The notes under the pieces were generated by a model, which saw nothing but the letters and a program-made list of their open reading frames with translations, was not told the origin of the DNA and did no database searches. A stretch of DNA of 64,000 bases from Lentihominibacter butyricus (lineage in GTDB: Bacteria > Bacillota > Clostridia > Peptostreptococcales > Anaerovoracaceae). The position numbers and the translations under genes are program-made. Positions 52,627-61,955 of this stretch are shown here, piece by piece (within the stretch, counting starts at the first letter, position 1; every line of letters begins with the position of its first letter). Where the stretch lies: positions 1 through 64,000 of the forward strand of contig NZ_JAOQJP010000004.1 of NCBI RefSeq assembly GCF_025567305.1. Direction: 5' to 3'.

Positions 52627-53926
52627 TTTTAAGCATCCTCCTGATCTCACTTATGAGGTACAGCGACCCCGCAAACAATACTGCGTCATAATCTTTCCAT
52701 ATCTTTTCGGCTTCAGCGATGCTCGCTGCGGCATCCCCCGATGCGATCACCTCCACACCCGCATCCGCAAGGTATCCGGCGAGCTCCTCTGCTTTGAATT
52801 TTCTCGGATTGTCCGGCTCAGTAGCTATGATATCCGTCGTTATATCCATGAAAGCGTCCAGTATCCTGTCCGTCTGTTTGTCAGCCAGCATCCCGGTCAC
52901 GAGAAGGATCTTCTTTCCTTCGAAGTACTTTTTCATCGTATCGCGTAGAGCAGCTGCTCCTGCTTCATTGTGCGCTCCGTCAGCTATGATCACAGGTTCG
53001 TGTTCCTGTGAACAGCCTTCACGCAGTATCTCAAAACGCCCCGGCTGTACAGCATTTTTAAGACCTCTGTAAAGTTTTCCGCGTTCGACCTTTATGTCTC
53101 CTGACTTTCTCAGCACTTCTATCACCGCAAGCGCTGTCTTCAGGTTTTCTCCCTGATGCTTCCCTACCATTGAAAGCTCCACATCGCTGTAATCCGTACC
53201 CCAAAGTTCCATGCTGACCGTCTGCGAAAACGGCGTTTCGCCGTTTATCATGAACTTTACCTTCGAAACGTCATAAAGCCTGCCGGACTTCTCGTATGCG
53301 GTCCTGGCTATCACTGCTGCAGCCCCGTGATCCGTCACATTTGATATCACTGGCACGCCCGGCTTGATTATGCCGGCCTTGTCCGCAGCGATCTCCTCAA
53401 GCGTGTTTCCGAGCCTGTCCATGTGATCGTACGATATAGAGCATATCGCGCAGGCCATCGGCTTCTTCACGACATTAGTGGAGTCGCCCCTGCCTCCCAG
53501 TCCTACCTCCAGCACTACTATATCTGCGTTTTTTTTCGCAAAATACAGAAATGCGATCGCCGTTATCACTTCGAACTCTGTCGGTGAATCCATGCCTTCG
53601 GCTGTCATCTCTGCCGCAGCGGCAAGCACCCGGTCAGAGTACAGCGTCAGATCATCGTCGGAGATATTCTCCCCGTCGAGCCTTATCCGTTCATTGAAGC
53701 TCTCGATGAACGGCGACGTGTAAAGTCCGACGCAGTATCCGCACTCTGCGAGCCCGCACTCCAGGAATTTGCATACCGAACCTTTTCCGTTCGTCCCGGC
53801 GACATGTATCACCCTGAGACTGTCCTGCGGATCCCCGAGCTTTTTCATCAGCACGCTCATCCTTTCAAGTCCGAGCACGCTCCCGAATCTGCTGAATTCA
53901 TGTATCTTGTTTATAGCTTCGATCAT
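52610..53926 (-). CDS. folC: Folylpolyglutamate/dihydrofolate synthase
   Basis: 438 residues, Mur-ligase family. P-loop HVAGTNGKGSVCKFLE (about 42-57), the EVGLGGRGDSTN omega-loop region (about 144-155) and ISYDHMDRLG (about 170) are the FolC signatures. Adds glutamates to folates and may make dihydrofolate. Its ATG overlaps the valS stop (ATGA), so translation is coupled. Confidence 0.95.
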   Translation of the reverse strand: MIEAINKIHEFSRFGSVLGLERMSVLMKKLGDPQDSLRVIHVAGTNGKGSVCKFLECGLAECGYCVGLYTSPFIESFNERIRLDGENISDDDLTLYSDRVLAAAAEMTAEGMDSPTEFEVITAIAFLYFAKKNADIVVLEVGLGGRGDSTNVVKKPMACAICSISYDHMDRLGNTLEEIAADKAGIIKPGVPVISNVTDHGAAAVIARTAYEKSGRLYDVSKVKFMINGETPFSQTVSMELWGTDYSDVELSMVGKHQGENLKTALAVIEVLRKSGDIKVERGKLYRGLKNAVQPGRFEILREGCSQEHEPVIIADGAHNEAGAAALRDTMKKYFEGKKILLVTGMLADKQTDRILDAFMDITTDIIATEPDNPRKFKAEELAGYLADAGVEVIASGDAAASIAEAEKIWKDYDAVLFAGSLYLISEIRRMLKNDRYR

Positions 53927-56619
53927 TTTACCTTTTTCTCTACCACTGCAAGCCTGTCGCAGACCTTTGCGAGCATTTCCTCGTACTTGACCTGCTTTGC
54001 CTTTTCTTCGTTGATGACTTTCTCAGGAGCCTTCTTTATGAAGCCTTCGTTGGAAAGCTTGCCGACTACTCTCTTCACTTCGCCCTCGAGCTTTTTCTTT
54101 TCCTTCCTGAGTCTGTCGAGCTCTGCCTCGTAGTCCATGATATCATCGAGCGGAATGAATATCTCTGCGCCTGCGACTACTGCTGACATTACTTCTTCAG
54201 GAACGTCCGCCTTGCTTGCCGCAAATGTGATATCAGTGATGTTGGCGATCTTTGTTATATATCTCTCGCCGGCCCTGACTACTGGCTCCTTGCCGTCTGC
54301 GCACAGGATGACTGCTGTCAGCTTTCTGCTCGGTGCAGCATCGGCCTCTGCTCTGATGTTTCTGATGCTCTTTATCACGGCCATCGCCATTTCAAGCTTC
54401 TCTGTCTCTTCAGGGAAAGCCAGTTCTTCACTGTAAATCGGCCAGCTTTCCTTGATCAGGAAGTTGTCAGGATTGTCTGCAGATGCTTCTTCCTTAGGCA
54501 AATATGCCCATATTTCCTCGGTAATATACGGCATGAACGGATGGAGCAGTCTGAGCATGTCCTTGAGCACTTTTACGAGAACTGCTCTTGCGACCATCTT
54601 GTCCTGCTCGTCATCGCCGTACAGTCTGCCCTTGACGATCTCGATGTACCAGTCGCAGAACTCGTTCCAGATGAGATCGTATGCTCTCTGTCCTGCAAGT
54701 GCCAGGTCGAATTTCTCCATCGTTTCCGTTATATATTTAACTGCGTCGTTGACTCTGGATATCATCCACTTGTCTTCGTCCTGCAGCGCAGCACTGTTCA
54801 GATCTGTCAGCTCTGCCATCTCTCTGAAGCTGCCGTCTTCATCCTGCAGGTTCATGATAACGAATCTCGATGCGTTCCAGAGTTTGTTCGCAAAGTTTCT
54901 CGCTGATTCGAGCTTATCCGTCTTGAATCTCATGTCATTGCCCGGCGTTATGCCCGTCGTGAGCATGAATCTCAGTGCATCGGCTCCGTACTGGTCGATT
55001 ATCTCCAGCGGATCGATGCCGTTGCCGAGTGATTTGCTCATCTTCCTGCCCTGGGCGTCTCTTACGAGGCCGTGTACGTAAACATACTTGAACGGCACTT
55101 CTCCTGTCGTTTCCAGTGCCGAGAACACCATTCTCACTACCCAGAAGAAGATGATATCATATCCTGTCACGAGCACGTCTGTCGGATAGAAGTACTTGAG
55201 ATCTTCCGTCTCTTCCGGCCAGCCGAGTGTCGAGAACGGCCAGAGTGCCGATGAGAACCATGTATCGAGTACGTCTTCATCCTGTTTGATGTTCGTGCTG
55301 CCGCACTTGCTGCACTGATGAGGCGCAGTTTCCGCAACCATCAGCTCGCCGCAGTCCTGACAGTAGTATGCAGGGATCCTGTGTCCCCACCAGAGCTGCC
55401 TCGAGATGCACCAGTCTCTGATCTCCTCGAGCCAGTGGAGATATGTCTTCTCGAATCTCTCAGGCACATGCTGAAGAGCTCCGCTCTTTGCCGCTTCGAT
55501 AGCAGGCTTTGCCAGTTCTTCCATCTTTACGAACCACTGATCCGAAAGCATCGGCTCAACGACAGTCCTGCATCTGTAGCATTCGCCTACAGGGATGACT
55601 TTTTCCTCGGTCTTCACGAGATATCCTGCCTCTTCAAGGTCTTTTACCCACGCTTTACGGCATTCGTATCTGTCCATGCCTTCGTATTTGCCTGCAAGGC
55701 TGTTCATCGTAGCATCAGGATTGATGCACGATATGTTCTCCAGATCGTTTCTCTGTCCTACCTCAAAGTCGTTAGGATCGTGTGCAGGCGTGATCTTTAC
55801 AGCTCCCGTTCCTTTTTCAGGATCCGGATAAGGGTCGGCTATGATCGGGATCTCCTTGCCTACGAGCGGAAGGATGACATTCTTTCCGACCATGTCCTTG
55901 TATCTTTCATCGCTCGGATGCACTGCTATGGCAACGTCACCGAACATCGTCTCAGGTCTTGACGTCGCAACGATGATTCCCTCTCCGCCATCTGCAGCAG
56001 GGTATCTGAAGTACCAGTACATGCCGTTTTTGTCCTCATGCTCTACTTCAGCATCCGAAAGCGATGTGCCACACTCCGGACACCAGTTTATCAGTCTGTT
56101 CCCCTTGTAGATCAGACCTTTTTCGTAAAGTCTCACGAAGAAGTGGTTTACCGCCTTGTTGCAGCCCTCGTCCATCGTGAAGCGCTCTCTGCTCCAGTCG
56201 CATGAGTCTCCGAGCTTTCGGCACTGCTTTGTAATCTTGCCGCCGAATTCTTTTTTCCATGCCCATGCTCTCTTGAGGAATTCCTCTCTGCCCAGATCTT
56301 CCTTCTCCAGACCTTCTTCCTCTCTGATCCTGTTGACTACCTTTACTTCTGTAGCTATGCTGGCGTGATCGCTTCCCGGAAGCCACAGTGCACTGTAGCC
56401 CTGAAGTCTCTTGAATCTGGTCAGCACGTCCTGCAGGGTCTGGTCCAGCGCATGTCCCATGTGCAGCTGCCCCGTTATGTTAGGCGGCGGCATCACGATC
56501 GTGAACGGCTTCTTGTCAGGATCGCATTCTGCTCTGAACGCTCCGTTCTTTTCCCACATGTCGTAGATCCTGTCTTCGAATTTTTTAGGATCATATGTTT
56601 TATCAAGGTTTTTTTCCAT
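53923..56619 (-). CDS. valS: Valyl-tRNA synthetase
   Basis: 898 residues, class I. HIGH-type motif PPPNITGQLHMGH (about 46-58), KMSKSLGN (about 535), the editing domain, anticodon-binding domain and the C-terminal coiled-coil arm (about 835-898, LDRLRKEKKKLEGEVKRVVGKL) that is specific to ValS. Four-cysteine zinc-like pairs are seen around CPEC and CSKCG. Expressed in a long unit starting upstream at the larC-like gene; no T-box is visible in the 36-base spacer. Confidence 0.96.
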   Translation of the reverse strand: MEKNLDKTYDPKKFEDRIYDMWEKNGAFRAECDPDKKPFTIVMPPPNITGQLHMGHALDQTLQDVLTRFKRLQGYSALWLPGSDHASIATEVKVVNRIREEEGLEKEDLGREEFLKRAWAWKKEFGGKITKQCRKLGDSCDWSRERFTMDEGCNKAVNHFFVRLYEKGLIYKGNRLINWCPECGTSLSDAEVEHEDKNGMYWYFRYPAADGGEGIIVATSRPETMFGDVAIAVHPSDERYKDMVGKNVILPLVGKEIPIIADPYPDPEKGTGAVKITPAHDPNDFEVGQRNDLENISCINPDATMNSLAGKYEGMDRYECRKAWVKDLEEAGYLVKTEEKVIPVGECYRCRTVVEPMLSDQWFVKMEELAKPAIEAAKSGALQHVPERFEKTYLHWLEEIRDWCISRQLWWGHRIPAYYCQDCGELMVAETAPHQCSKCGSTNIKQDEDVLDTWFSSALWPFSTLGWPEETEDLKYFYPTDVLVTGYDIIFFWVVRMVFSALETTGEVPFKYVYVHGLVRDAQGRKMSKSLGNGIDPLEIIDQYGADALRFMLTTGITPGNDMRFKTDKLESARNFANKLWNASRFVIMNLQDEDGSFREMAELTDLNSAALQDEDKWMISRVNDAVKYITETMEKFDLALAGQRAYDLIWNEFCDWYIEIVKGRLYGDDEQDKMVARAVLVKVLKDMLRLLHPFMPYITEEIWAYLPKEEASADNPDNFLIKESWPIYSEELAFPEETEKLEMAMAVIKSIRNIRAEADAAPSRKLTAVILCADGKEPVVRAGERYITKIANITDITFAASKADVPEEVMSAVVAGAEIFIPLDDIMDYEAELDRLRKEKKKLEGEVKRVVGKLSNEGFIKKAPEKVINEEKAKQVKYEEMLAKVCDRLAVVEKKVK

Positions 56620-56655
56620 ATTCCGTATCTCCTTTACTGCCCCGGTATCATGAAC

Positions 56656-57150
56656 TTACTGCCTGAGGCCTTTTCTTCTCTGTTCTTCGCGGCGCTTCTT
56701 CATCACCGCACCGTATATGCCTGCTGCTATGCTGAACGCCAGCATCACTGCAGCGATAACTGCGTATATCCTGTATATGCCGCCGAATCTCTCGTATCCC
56801 ACCTGCTCCGCTCCATCTGCGGTGACCCGGTACTGATACAGATCCCAGCCTGTATCGAGATTCACATCGATATGCTCCTCTCCGTTCGACATCAGTCCTT
56901 CTTCGTAATTATAATTATCCGCAAAATGTGAAAATACTGCAACTCCGAAATCATCGCCTGCTCTGAATGCATACATCGATCGTATACCGTGCTCCTCCGC
57001 TGCAGTGATCTGTATATCGTCAGCTTCGGACTCCTTCTCGATTATCGCCGTGACTTCACTACCGGGATGCCCCGATATGTACGTGACCGCTGTCGGGAAC
57101 AGGAAGAACGCTGCAAATACAAGCCATATGACTATTATAAAGTTTTTCAC
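56656..57150 (-). CDS. Hypothetical protein with two membrane segments
   Basis: 164 residues I cannot assign to a known family. Hydrophobic segments at about 4-23 (VIWLVFAAFFLFPTAV) and 128-150 (IYAVIAAVMLAFSIAAGIYG) flank an acidic extracytoplasmic domain of ~100 residues with the pattern GVAVFSHFADNYNYEEG; the C terminus is a basic tail (KKRREEQRRKGLRQ). The start is GTG (57148-57150), overlapping the sseB stop (TAGTG). Gene neighbours suggest only cotranscription. Confidence 0.7.
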   Translation of the reverse strand: MKNFIIVIWLVFAAFFLFPTAVTYISGHPGSEVTAIIEKESEADDIQITAAEEHGIRSMYAFRAGDDFGVAVFSHFADNYNYEEGLMSNGEEHIDVNLDTGWDLYQYRVTADGAEQVGYERFGGIYRIYAVIAAVMLAFSIAAGIYGAVMKKRREEQRRKGLRQ

Positions 57151-57611
57151 TACTCAGCCTCGCTCTCGTTCTCCATATCACGTTTCATCGAAGCTACCAT
57201 TTCAGTTGTAAAGCACACATTGTCGCTCATCGGGTTTATCGTAAATCCCGCTATCCCGCTCTGCGGCATCAGCAGTATCGCCGCGAGATCATCAAAGTTC
57301 ACGATCATGCTGTGCTGATCCTTTTCGATATCACATCTCAGCATTTCCTCTCCGTCAGTGAACACAGGGTAGTAGAGATCACCGTTCGTAGCCTTTATAA
57401 GCTCGAAGCTGATCCTCGTATCCTTCTCGAGCACGACTTCTTCAAGAGCCTTGTCATACTCGGGATCCTTGTCCATCGAGACCGGTATCAGCAGCTTTGC
57501 TCTGACCACCTCATTCAGAAGCCTTACCGAGTTTTCCATCCCCGGATCCTTCTTCGCGTTCTGTATAGCTTTTTTCAATTCCGGGTTTCTCACCGGCTTA
57601 GCCTGTTCCAT
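57150..57611 (-). CDS. SseB-family protein
   Basis: 153 residues, matching the SseB N-terminal domain pattern: NSVRLLNEVVRAKLLIPVSMD, YYPVFTDGEEML and a repeated INPMSDN-type segment (about 130-140). SseB proteins are widespread small cytoplasmic proteins often near type VII or secretion loci; function here unknown. ATG start with GGAGGATTT upstream. Follows the larC-like gene by 13 bases. Confidence 0.75.
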   Translation of the reverse strand: MEQAKPVRNPELKKAIQNAKKDPGMENSVRLLNEVVRAKLLIPVSMDKDPEYDKALEEVVLEKDTRISFELIKATNGDLYYPVFTDGEEMLRCDIEKDQHSMIVNFDDLAAILLMPQSGIAGFTINPMSDNVCFTTEMVASMKRDMENESEAE

Positions 57612-57624
57612 CTTAGAAATCCTC

Positions 57625-58377
57625 CTATTTTTCCAGAATATATGCTTTAAGCCCCGGACGGCCTGTATCTCTGCCGCCCTTTGCCTCTGTCTCCTTTATC
57701 GTTTTCGCTTCTGCGAGCAGATCCTGTCCCGGTTCCACCGGCTCTGCTCCGATGCCCATAAGACCCGCAAGCCCCGACGGCGTGACCATCTCGGTATTCA
57801 CATCCGCTGTACGGAAATCATAGCTGCAGTTTTCCCTCAGAGCCATCACTGCCGGCACCGGCACGCTGATTTCTCCGTGACTGCACACAACAGTACCCTT
57901 TCCATCGTATATCGCCGATGTGCGTATTTCGTCCGCATCTATGTACGATACTGCCATACCTGTAGCCAGAGCATTGATGACAGCCTCATCTCTGCCGACC
58001 TCATGAAAATGCACCGTTTCCGGCGCAGCACCGTGCACCTTTGCCTCGGCCCTTGCTATATTCGCATAGACAGCCGCAGCTGCAGCCTTTGCAGCTTCCG
58101 GGAAACGGCTTCCCGCTATGATCCTCTTCACTTCGTCATAGCTCCTGCCGTGTCCGTGATGCCCGTGATCATGATGACCATGCCCGTCAGCTCCGTGGCT
58201 TTCGTGACCGCAGCTGCAGCCTCCGTGTTCATGATGCGATTCCTCACATATGCCGTGCTCTGCGGCTTCATTTATTTTTTCGTATATCTCATCCGAGCGT
58301 CCGCTCAGATCAGCAGCAGCTTTTAGCAGCATATCCCCGCTGATACCGTTGCTGCAGTCAAAATACAATATTTTCAT
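57625..58377 (-). CDS. LarC1-like nickel-binding protein (N-terminal half only)
   Basis: 250 residues, the size of the LarC1 half. The N terminus MKILYFDCSNGISGDMLLKA (residues 1-20) and the TVHFHEVGRDEAVINALA segment (about 125-140) are LarC signatures. A His/Gly-rich stretch (about 48-80; HGGCSCGHESHGADGHGHHD) would bind nickel. LarC normally continues into a second domain, made by frameshifting or in a full-length protein; here the frame stops at ILEK and the next gene begins 13 bases on. LarC installs nickel in the lactate racemase cofactor; neither larA nor larBE is visible, so the role may be more general nickel handling. Confidence 0.78.
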   Translation of the reverse strand: MKILYFDCSNGISGDMLLKAAADLSGRSDEIYEKINEAAEHGICEESHHEHGGCSCGHESHGADGHGHHDHGHHGHGRSYDEVKRIIAGSRFPEAAKAAAAAVYANIARAEAKVHGAAPETVHFHEVGRDEAVINALATGMAVSYIDADEIRTSAIYDGKGTVVCSHGEISVPVPAVMALRENCSYDFRTADVNTEMVTPSGLAGLMGIGAEPVEPGQDLLAEAKTIKETEAKGGRDTGRPGLKAYILEK

Positions 58378-58483
58378 CTTCGTTCGAATACCTTCTTCCT
58401 GAAAATCTGCTACCTTTTAATATACATTGAATGACAGTAAAAGTAAAGTGACAAAAAGCCCTTAGTGCCCTGTACAAAAGACA

Positions 58484-58516
58484 TGGCGCAGACCGATCCA
58501 TGCAGTCTGCGCCACG
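58484..58516 (-). terminator. Terminator of the amidohydrolase gene set
   Basis: 11-bp G+C-rich stem (58484-58494 with 58506-58516, 11-base loop) followed on the minus strand by GTCTTTTGT. It starts within about five bases of the stop codon of the small membrane protein gene at 58521, which supports that gene as the last in the transcript. Confidence 0.8.
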
Positions 58517-58520
58517 TTTC

Positions 58521-58715
58521 TCATCGATATTTATTCTGATACCTGCGTCTCATCAGAAACGCCCATAATACGATCACCACTCCCAGTATGATCGGAACTG
58601 CACCCTTTGAAGCCGGTACACCGGAAACCAGACCCGCCTTTACCGCCAGTCCGAACAGAATGACTGCAGCTCCTGAAATGCCGCAGATCATATTCGATAT
58701 TTTCATAAAGCCCAT
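58521..58715 (-). CDS. Small membrane protein, two helices
   Basis: 64 residues: MGFMKISNM, a hydrophobic helix (about 10-30, GISGAAVILFGLAVKAGLV), a short loop, a second helix (38-56, AVPIILGVVIVLWAFLM) and a basic tail RRRYQNKYR. Preceded by AGAAGGG and 13 bases after the amidohydrolase stop, with a terminator right after it, so it is very likely a real gene. No recognised family; may be an accessory to the amidohydrolase or permease. Confidence 0.65.
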   Translation of the reverse strand: MGFMKISNMICGISGAAVILFGLAVKAGLVSGVPASKGAVPIILGVVIVLWAFLMRRRYQNKYR

Positions 58716-58728
58716 ATCAACCCTTCTT

Positions 58729-60432
58729 TCAACGCTGTACCGAAAGATTACTCTTTATGTCTCTGACCTGTCCTTCGAAGATCGTGAATGCCACTTCCGT
58801 TTCAGAGATCTTCTCTGCCGGCATCTCGAATATGTCATTCTCCAGAACGACCATATTAGCCAGCTTGCCTTCCTCTATCGAGCCGATCAAATGATCCAGG
58901 CGCATCCTTATCGCATTAGTCATGGTGTAGCCGTGTATAAGCTGCTTCAGGTCCAGCTTCGCGCTTGCCGGCGGACGAACGCTTCCCGGATACCGGTCAG
59001 GATCCAGCGGGACAAGCGGGTCTACTCGAGTCATCGCCACCTGCATTCCGAAATAAGGATCAGCTCTCATCGCCTCCTGATAGCTGAATACATCGCTGGA
59101 AAATCCGACATGCTCACCTGCATTGATGATTTTCGTAAAATCATACATCGTATCCCATCGCTCACGTCCCAGATAATTCTGCGCTTCCTCTCCAAAGTAT
59201 CCTCCTGACCAGTGAGTCGACCAGTCTATGTATATCCCGAGCTCATGCACCCTGTGCACGTCATCCGGATGAATGATCTCGCAGTGCGCCAGAGTCACCT
59301 TGATGCTCCAGTCATCCCCGCATATCTTCTGCGCCGCTTCAACAGCATTGCACATGCGCCTGAATGCGCCGTCGCATATCGTGTGCACATGCAGGTCTAT
59401 CCTTTCTTCGTTCAGGCGAACGAGTATATCACGTACCTCTTCCTCTTCTGCAAAAGCACTGCCGTAGTTCGTTCCGGTCGGATCATTTGCAAAAGGCTGT
59501 GTGCTGAGACAGTCTCCCATTTCATTGGTACCGTCTATGAAAAACTTGATCGTATTGCAGTGTACATGCTCACTCGTATATTTTTCCTGCCACTCTCTTA
59601 CCCTTGCGATAGAGGCCTCCAGATCCTCAGGCTGACCTAAAATAGACGTCGCCTCATAGAACATTCCCAGCCTGCCGGCCTTGTCAAGTTCATAGAAAAA
59701 CTTCATGTTCTCATCGCCCTCTGTGAATCCATCCATCATGCACATGATCCCGTAATGCCTGAAAAAGTCCAGCAGCGGTTTTATCATCTCTTCATCGACG
59801 ACTTCCGGCGGTTTCCATCCCAGTTTTTCATATATACCATAATCTCCATCAGCCCCCGCTTCATGGCACCAGCCCGTATACTCACCGTTTTCATCTTTTT
59901 TGAATTCCGCGCCGCCTACAGGGCTTGCCGAAAACGGCTTGCCGTCCTCTCCCGTGAGCATTTCAAGCGCCATGGAATTATACCAGCAGGCATGATCGGT
60001 GAAGTCCTGGATCCTTGCCGGTCTGTCGCTTACAAGCGCATCCAGTTCTTTTTTATCAGGCCCGTTCGGTCCGAAAACTTCAGCAAAATAGTTTTCACAG
60101 AAGAAATAAGGCCGTTCCTCTTTAGGATATTTTTTCAGAGCCTTCCTTATATTATCGAACAGCTCGTCCTTGTCATGAGTAAGCGGGATCCTCACTCTCC
60201 AGAAGGTTTTCGCCACTGTCGTCGGATGAGTATGCCCGTCGATCAGCCCCGGTATGACAGTCCTGCCGCCGAGATCTATCACCTCTGTGTTCTCCGAAGC
60301 AAGCTGCCTTGCTCCTTCATTGCTCCCTGTATATACGATTTTCTTTCCCTGTATCGCCACAGCTTCCACCCACGGTTTTCGCGGGTCTTCTGTATATATT
60401 TTTCCATTTAATATTATTTTTTCTACAGACAT
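58729..60432 (-). CDS. Amidohydrolase-family protein (YtcJ-type)
   Basis: 567 residues. The metal-binding HTHP (about residues 66-69, in GLIDGHTHPTTV) of the amidohydrolase superfamily, a later THAHC-like pair (VTLAHCEIIHPDD, about 370) and the C-terminal GKLANMVVLEND (about 530) fit the YtcJ/metal-dependent hydrolase group, whose substrates are generally unknown. Strong AGGAGGAG site. Cotranscribed with the GyrI-like gene 18 bases upstream. Confidence 0.85.
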   Translation of the reverse strand: MSVEKIILNGKIYTEDPRKPWVEAVAIQGKKIVYTGSNEGARQLASENTEVIDLGGRTVIPGLIDGHTHPTTVAKTFWRVRIPLTHDKDELFDNIRKALKKYPKEERPYFFCENYFAEVFGPNGPDKKELDALVSDRPARIQDFTDHACWYNSMALEMLTGEDGKPFSASPVGGAEFKKDENGEYTGWCHEAGADGDYGIYEKLGWKPPEVVDEEMIKPLLDFFRHYGIMCMMDGFTEGDENMKFFYELDKAGRLGMFYEATSILGQPEDLEASIARVREWQEKYTSEHVHCNTIKFFIDGTNEMGDCLSTQPFANDPTGTNYGSAFAEEEEVRDILVRLNEERIDLHVHTICDGAFRRMCNAVEAAQKICGDDWSIKVTLAHCEIIHPDDVHRVHELGIYIDWSTHWSGGYFGEEAQNYLGRERWDTMYDFTKIINAGEHVGFSSDVFSYQEAMRADPYFGMQVAMTRVDPLVPLDPDRYPGSVRPPASAKLDLKQLIHGYTMTNAIRMRLDHLIGSIEEGKLANMVVLENDIFEMPAEKISETEVAFTIFEGQVRDIKSNLSVQR

Positions 60433-60450
60433 TCGTCTCCTCCTAAAACT

Positions 60451-60948
60451 CTATTCGATCGGTATCTGTATTTCTGCAAGATGGTCCGACAAGTTTTCAC
60501 GATCCCATGGTCCATGTATCGCGCTTATCCTGCTGTCTCCACAGACAGTAAATCCTGCTTTTCCGATTTCTGAAAACGCACTTCTGATCGTCTTATCAAT
60601 AGTTCGGAATGATCCCCTGTGCATCATGCACGCTGCCCTGATTTTCGGCACGACGACGAATCGATATTTTCCATCGGCATTATCTATACCTGCACGATCC
60701 ACCATATCATAATAGTGGATATGCATCCTTCCTTTCGGAACAACACCCTGCGGATGTGTAAAATAATTATAATCGTTCGGCATCTCAGGCACATTCACGT
60801 CGGGATTTTCCCTATGCATCAGTTCTTCTAAATCAACCAGCGAATTACTATCAGTTTCAAAATCAAAAAAGTCATAGTAATCATCGATATCAAATTCAGC
60901 AGTATAAGCAATATGCTCAGGTATTTCCTTTATCTTTATATCAGTCAT
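60451..60948 (-). CDS. GyrI-like small-molecule-binding protein
   Basis: 165 residues. It resembles the GyrI-like/AraC effector-binding domain: IKEIPEHIAYTAEF at the N terminus, GRMHIHYYDMVDR and RAACMMHRGSFRTIDKTI (about 107-125), with the acidic pocket residues typical of these ligand-binding domains. No DNA-binding part. The gene sits between the AraC regulator (8-base overlap) and the amidohydrolase, so it may bind or scavenge the inducer. Family assignment is moderate. Confidence 0.7.
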   Translation of the reverse strand: MTDIKIKEIPEHIAYTAEFDIDDYYDFFDFETDSNSLVDLEELMHRENPDVNVPEMPNDYNYFTHPQGVVPKGRMHIHYYDMVDRAGIDNADGKYRFVVVPKIRAACMMHRGSFRTIDKTIRSAFSEIGKAGFTVCGDSRISAIHGPWDRENLSDHLAEIQIPIE

Positions 60949-61912
60949 ATAGTTCTTCCCTTTCTATATACATCGAAATCAGCTGCTTTTTTACCAGTCC
61001 GTCGATCTGAGACTGTGCATCCCTGATCTCAACTAACGTCTCAACATTATCCTTTTTCATCTCATTTCGATATTTCCGCCTGAATTCATTAGGTTTGCAT
61101 TTATACCAGAATTCAAAGGCAGCATACATGTATTTAGGTGATGAAAAATGACATTCAGCTGAAATCTCTGCAATGCTCATATCCGTAGTCAGAAGCATCC
61201 TCTCTGCTTTCCATGATCTTATATATGTCAAAATATTATTGAAACCTATCGCATATCTGGAGAGCATACTGCTCATATATCCTTCTGTAACGCCTGCAAG
61301 ATCTGCTACCTGTCTGAGCGTTACGGTTTCACTGCAATGCTGCAGCATATATTCGACGATTTTCTTCAAACGCAGAAGCGTTTTTTCCGTCATATCATTA
61401 TCCCTGCTGCTCCACTGACATATATCGAATCTGTAATAGATAAGATCCATCAGCTTGTCTGTCGCTTTCCATATGTCTTCAATGAATCTCCGCTCCTCTC
61501 TGTCGTATTTCAGTAAATACTCCAGTATCGCCAGCAGTATGCCCCGCAGTTTCTTGTGATCTGCAGTGTTATACGGGACCTCACTGTCAGCGGTGCCTTC
61601 ACATACGAACATCTGATCGATAAACTCTCTGTATATCCCTCTGTCCTGTTCCAGGTCTATGTAAAAAGATGCACATAAAGCTCCGTTTTCACTGTAGAGA
61701 TAATGAGTATCTCTGTCTACCAGAATGAATTCACCAGCTCTCAGCTGAAATTCTTCAAAGCAGTAGGAAAATGTAACGCACCCTTCCAGGCACATCGTTA
61801 TCTCGATCATTTTTTCATGAGCATGCGGCATAATAAAATTTATGTTCCGCATCGTTACGCCCAGCGCTGTTCCTTCGATCCACCTGATCGTTTCATTCTT
61901 ACTCTCATACAT
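60941..61912 (-). CDS. AraC-family transcriptional regulator
   Basis: 323 residues. The N-terminal part has a cupin-like ligand-binding pattern (about 25-80, CLEGCVTFSYCFEEF, AGEFILVDRDTHYLY), and the C-terminal ~95 residues hold two helix-turn-helix motifs (VTLRQVADLAGVTEGYMSSM, about 200-219, and MSIAEISAECHFSSPKYMY, about 250-268). The start ATG 61910-61912 has only a weak purine site; the next in-frame ATG at codon 21 (GVTMRNINF) is an alternative. It probably controls the permease-amidohydrolase cluster. Confidence 0.87.
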   Translation of the reverse strand: MYESKNETIRWIEGTALGVTMRNINFIMPHAHEKMIEITMCLEGCVTFSYCFEEFQLRAGEFILVDRDTHYLYSENGALCASFYIDLEQDRGIYREFIDQMFVCEGTADSEVPYNTADHKKLRGILLAILEYLLKYDREERRFIEDIWKATDKLMDLIYYRFDICQWSSRDNDMTEKTLLRLKKIVEYMLQHCSETVTLRQVADLAGVTEGYMSSMLSRYAIGFNNILTYIRSWKAERMLLTTDMSIAEISAECHFSSPKYMYAAFEFWYKCKPNEFRRKYRNEMKKDNVETLVEIRDAQSQIDGLVKKQLISMYIEREELYD

Positions 61913-61955
61913 GCTTCTGATATCCTGTTTACCTGTATATTACTGCAAAATATGA

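Noticed and set aside
58378..58470. A sigma-A promoter before the larC-like gene
   Set aside because: TATATT is present, but no -35 box with acceptable spacing was found, so I do not report it.
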